64,000 nt of DNA from Pedobacter ghigonis (lineage in GTDB: Bacteria > Bacteroidota > Bacteroidia > Sphingobacteriales > Sphingobacteriaceae). Below the pieces are notes generated by a model. That model did not search any database. It saw only the letters and a program-made list of their open reading frames with translations, and was not told where the DNA came from. Made by a program: the position numbers and the translations under genes. How positions within the stretch are numbered: the first letter of the stretch is position 1; each line of letters begins with the position of its first letter. Positions 60,777 through 64,000 of this stretch are shown piece after piece. The stretch lies in assembly GCF_903166585.1 (NCBI RefSeq), contig NZ_CAESCM010000006.1:234943-298942 (forward strand). Reading direction: 5' to 3'.

Positions 60777-63700
60777 ATGAAAATATCAGAATACGCTGTA
60801 AAAAATTACCAGTTTACCCTGATCATGGTGCTCATGGTTTTGGCGCTGGGTATTACCACAATATTCAATATGCCACGATCGGAAGATCCCGATATGAATG
60901 CGCCAAACTATCCCGTGGTGGTGGTATATCCTGGGGCTAGTCCGAAGGATATGGAGGAATTGGTGGTAAAGCCTTTAGAGAAAACTATTTATGGCTTAGA
61001 TGATATCAAGACCATTAAAACCACCATTCGTGATGGCCTGGCTGTACTTTTTGTTGAATATAAATATGCGGTAAATGTCGACGATAAATACCAGGAGCTG
61101 GTGCGCGAAGTGAACAGTGAGCGGGCAAATCTCCCTCAGGAAATTTACAGCATGGAAGTGCAAAAGGTTTCGCCCTCAGATGTAAATGTTTTGCAGATTG
61201 CATTGGTTTCTGAAAATGCATCGCGCGATAAGCTGAAAACCAAAGCAGAAGATTTGCAGTCAGAACTGGAGAAAATACCCTTTTTAAAAAATGTAGAAAT
61301 TATGGGTTTGCCCGATCAGCTGGTGCGGGTAGATTTGGACCTCGAAAAGCTGGCGCAACTGCATATTCCGGTTACTTTTATTGCCAATGCCATTCAAAGC
61401 GAGGTGGCCAATATTCCCGGTGGAAGCGTAAATGCGGGTACTAAATCATTCAACATTAAAACCAGTGGTAACTATCAGAATATCGATGAAATTAAAAACA
61501 CCGTTGTTTTTAGTGGTAACGGAAAAAATACGGCCTTAAAAGATGTAGCTGATGTGTATTTCGATTATTCGCAGGAAAAAGACATTACCCGTTTAAATGG
61601 TCACCGTTGTGTTTTTGTAGTGGCTGCGCAAAAATCGGGTGGAAACATTACTGCTGCACAGAAAGCTTATTTACCGGTAATCGAGAAATTTAAGAAAACC
61701 CTGCCAGCCAATATCGACCAGCAGTTAATGTTCGATCAGGCCGATAATGTAAACAGTCGCTTAGGGGGACTGGGAACAGATTTCATGATTGCTATTTTAT
61801 TGGTTTTGGTTACACTTTTACCTTTGGGTACAAGGGCTTCTATCGTAGTGATGGTTTCTATCCCGCTATCATTGGCAATCGGTGTGGTTTTGCTAAGTGT
61901 ACTAGGCTTTAGTTTAAATCAACTGAGTATTGTAGGCCTGGTGGTATCGCTGGGTTTATTGGTTGATGATAGTATTGTGGTGGTTGAAAACATTGAGCGC
62001 TGGATGCGGGATGGCCATAGCCGGCTTGATGCGACGCTGAAAGCCACCAAACAAATTGGTATGGCGGTAATGGGCTGTACAGCAACGTTGATTATTGCTT
62101 TTATGCCTTTGATGTTTTTACCCGAAGCATCGGGCGAATTTATCAGAAGTTTACCCGTAGCCGTAATTTGTTCGGTTATTGCCTCAATGCTGGTGGCCTT
62201 AACAGTGGTACCCTTTTTATCAAGCAAATTGTTAAAACCACATGCTGATGCCAATGGTAATATTTTCCTGCGCACTTTGCAGAAAATTATCCATGGCTCG
62301 TATTCGAAATTGCTGGATAAGGCTTTGGCGAAACCAATTTTAACCATTGTTATAGCCCTGGCTATTTTTGCAGGGTCGATTATGCTTATTCCGGTTATAG
62401 GTTTCAGTTTATTCCCGGCCTCAGAAAAACCGCAGTTTTTAATCAACATCTCTACACCGCTGCAATCGAACCTGAATTATACCGATTCGGTTACCAAAGC
62501 GATAGAAAAGGAGCTGAAAAAGATTCCTGAAGTAAAGTATTTTGCCTCGAATGTTGGGAAAGGTAATCCGCGGATTTATTACAATGTGTTGCCACAAAAT
62601 GAAAGAACCGACTTTTCGGAGCTTTTTGTGTTGCTGCAGCCCGATATCAAATCCGACCGAAAGATCGAAATTATCGAAATGTTGCGTAAAAAATGGACAC
62701 CTTATCCGGGTGCAAAGGTAGAGGTTAAAGACTTTGAGCAAGGGCAACCCATTATTTCACCGGTTGAGGTGCGTTTGCTGGGCGATAATTTAGATACGTT
62801 AAGGAGTGTTGGTGGCCGCGTCGAAAACATGCTGCTTAAAACCGCCGGAACCATTTATGTAAACAACCCGCTCAAAAATTTAAAATCTGATATTAAAGTC
62901 GATATCAATAAAGATAAAGCACAGGCACTGGGTATTCCGACAGTTAATATCGACCGGACTGTGCGCATGGCTGTGGCTGGTTTAGAAGTAGGGAAATTCA
63001 TCAATCCCAAATCTAATGGCGATGATTACAATATTCTGCTTACCACAAAAAGGCCTTCTTATCCAGATTTAACGGTTTTTAATAACCTATACATCAACAA
63101 TAACCAGGGTACATCGATTCCCTTGCTGCAGGTGGCTTCTTTAAAGCTCGAAACTTCCCCTTTGAGCATTAATCACTACAATAAAACCCGCACCATTTCG
63201 GTTAATGCCTTTGTACAAAAAGGTTTTCTGAACGATAAAGTGATCCAGGATGTAGAAGAGCAAATGAAAAACCTGAAACTGCCTGAGGGTTACACCTTTG
63301 AAATGGGTGGTGAAATAGAAAGCCGAAACCAGTCGTTCGGTGGTTTTGGCAGCATCTTGCTGGTTACCCTCTTCCTTTTTATTGCTGTGCTGGTGCTCGA
63401 GTTTAAAACTTTTAAAAGTACGCTTATTGTACTTTCGGTTATTCCGCTGGGTATCGTGGGGGCAGTAGTGGCACTTATGGTTACGGGTAATTCGTTATCA
63501 TTTGTGGCTACCATCGGTATTGTGGCTTTGGCAGGTATCGAAGTGAAAAATACCATTTTACTGGTCGATTTTACCAATCAGTTGCGCAGTGAGGGAATGC
63601 CTCTAAACCAGGCTATCGAAGAAGCAGGCGAAATCAGGTTCCTGCCGATTATCTTAACTACATTTACAGCCATTGGAGGTTTGTTACCTATTGCACTGTC

Positions 63701-63836
63701 AAGCAATCCGCTTATTTCGCCGCTGGCAATAGTTATGATTGGTGGTTTAATCAGTTCTACTTTACTATCACGGATTGTAACACCAGTGGTTTATAAATTA
63801 ATGCCACCAAGGGTAGAGGCTAAAGAAGAAGTTTAA
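60777..63836 (+). CDS. RND-family efflux pump inner-membrane protein (AcrB/MdtB-like)
   Basis: A 1019-aa proton-driven exporter. TM1 (YQFTLIMVLMVLALGITTIF) is followed by the large periplasmic loop with YPVVVVYPGASPKDMEELVV. The TM4 region has GLLVDDSIVVVENIERWMRD (proton-relay Asp pair near residue 397). A second periplasmic loop follows, and the C-terminal half contains TFTAIGGLLPIAL and LLSRIVTPVVYKLM. Length is normal for an HAE1-type pump. It is the last gene of the tetR-tolC-adaptor-RND operon. The substrate is unknown. Confidence 0.93.
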   Translation: MKISEYAVKNYQFTLIMVLMVLALGITTIFNMPRSEDPDMNAPNYPVVVVYPGASPKDMEELVVKPLEKTIYGLDDIKTIKTTIRDGLAVLFVEYKYAVNVDDKYQELVREVNSERANLPQEIYSMEVQKVSPSDVNVLQIALVSENASRDKLKTKAEDLQSELEKIPFLKNVEIMGLPDQLVRVDLDLEKLAQLHIPVTFIANAIQSEVANIPGGSVNAGTKSFNIKTSGNYQNIDEIKNTVVFSGNGKNTALKDVADVYFDYSQEKDITRLNGHRCVFVVAAQKSGGNITAAQKAYLPVIEKFKKTLPANIDQQLMFDQADNVNSRLGGLGTDFMIAILLVLVTLLPLGTRASIVVMVSIPLSLAIGVVLLSVLGFSLNQLSIVGLVVSLGLLVDDSIVVVENIERWMRDGHSRLDATLKATKQIGMAVMGCTATLIIAFMPLMFLPEASGEFIRSLPVAVICSVIASMLVALTVVPFLSSKLLKPHADANGNIFLRTLQKIIHGSYSKLLDKALAKPILTIVIALAIFAGSIMLIPVIGFSLFPASEKPQFLINISTPLQSNLNYTDSVTKAIEKELKKIPEVKYFASNVGKGNPRIYYNVLPQNERTDFSELFVLLQPDIKSDRKIEIIEMLRKKWTPYPGAKVEVKDFEQGQPIISPVEVRLLGDNLDTLRSVGGRVENMLLKTAGTIYVNNPLKNLKSDIKVDINKDKAQALGIPTVNIDRTVRMAVAGLEVGKFINPKSNGDDYNILLTTKRPSYPDLTVFNNLYINNNQGTSIPLLQVASLKLETSPLSINHYNKTRTISVNAFVQKGFLNDKVIQDVEEQMKNLKLPEGYTFEMGGEIESRNQSFGGFGSILLVTLFLFIAVLVLEFKTFKSTLIVLSVIPLGIVGAVVALMVTGNSLSFVATIGIVALAGIEVKNTILLVDFTNQLRSEGMPLNQAIEEAGEIRFLPIILTTFTAIGGLLPIALSSNPLISPLAIVMIGGLISSTLLSRIVTPVVYKLMPPRVEAKEEV

Positions 63837-64000
63837 CGCTGACGATAAGCTGATCTTTTTGGGCGGTCGGTGAGGACACCAATGCTATTAACTTAAGCTA
63901 TTTATATGTTTGGTGAAGCCTGTTTTTCCTTTTTTTAAATGTTATCCTGACAAAGCTTCTATCTGGTTTTATTGGGATTTTAGAAGATGCTATAAGTTTA
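63837..64000. other. Non-coding end of the window
   Basis: No complete gene starts here. A partial copy of the GGTTGGT...CCAACC repeat family (GGTCGGTGAGGACACCAA) is at 63867-63884. No clear terminator for the RND operon is visible. Confidence 0.5.

Overview
The window comes from a Bacteroidota chromosome, most likely a Pedobacter-like member of the Sphingobacteriaceae. This rests on three things. The spc/alpha ribosomal-protein operon has the Bacteroidota arrangement, with no adk between secY and map and a zinc-free L36. Several promoters carry TAnnTTTG-type -7 boxes. Many intergenic spacers hold short palindromic or purine-skewed repeats. No rRNA, tRNA, CRISPR array or intact insertion sequence was seen, and all genus-level statements are inference.

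Layout. (1) 1-8160: ribosomal operon rplF-rplR-rpsE-rpmD-rplO-secY-map-infA-rpmJ-rpsM-rpsK-rpsD-rpoA-rplQ, with repeats in two spacers and a good intrinsic terminator between rpsD and rpoA. (2) 8.5-24.3 kb: an exported glycoside-hydrolase-like protein, a periplasmic FAD/Fe-S sugar dehydrogenase pair (GMC plus gluconate-dehydrogenase subunit 3), a methyltransferase, an L,D-transpeptidase-like protein, dnaK, a sugar kinase/nucleotidyltransferase pair, a HerA-like ATPase and cbpA-cbpM. (3) 24.5-47.3 kb: an S9 peptidase, a secreted Gfo/Idh protein, a histidine kinase/response regulator/ECF sigma cluster, a divergent sigma/truncated anti-sigma pair, xth, an M42 peptidase, an MFS exporter, an acyl-CoA carboxylase beta subunit, a SulP transporter with carbonic anhydrase, DUF3667, and pruA.

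(4) 47.5-57.4 kb is the most interesting part. On the minus strand, a 60-aa double-glycine-leader peptide gene is followed by a strong hairpin, an S41 protease, and a LytS-type histidine kinase overlapping a LytTR response regulator. Upstream of the peptide gene are two direct repeats in the published LytTR spacing (9 bp, 12-bp gap, 9 bp). On the plus strand are an HlyD adaptor, a C39-peptidase ABC exporter, a small HTH protein, two adjacent double-glycine peptides whose predicted cores both carry GxxxG motifs, and a CPBP membrane protease that starts 3 nt after the second peptide. A decayed second CPBP gene and tandem repeats lie between the two halves. I read this as a candidate peptide-signalling plus two-peptide bacteriocin system. 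The parts are seen in the sequence; the circuit is inference.

(5) 57.5-63.8 kb: a TetR regulator and a TolC/adaptor/RND tripartite efflux operon, with near-identical 15-bp palindromes upstream of tetR and of the tolC-like gene. They are the obvious candidate operators.
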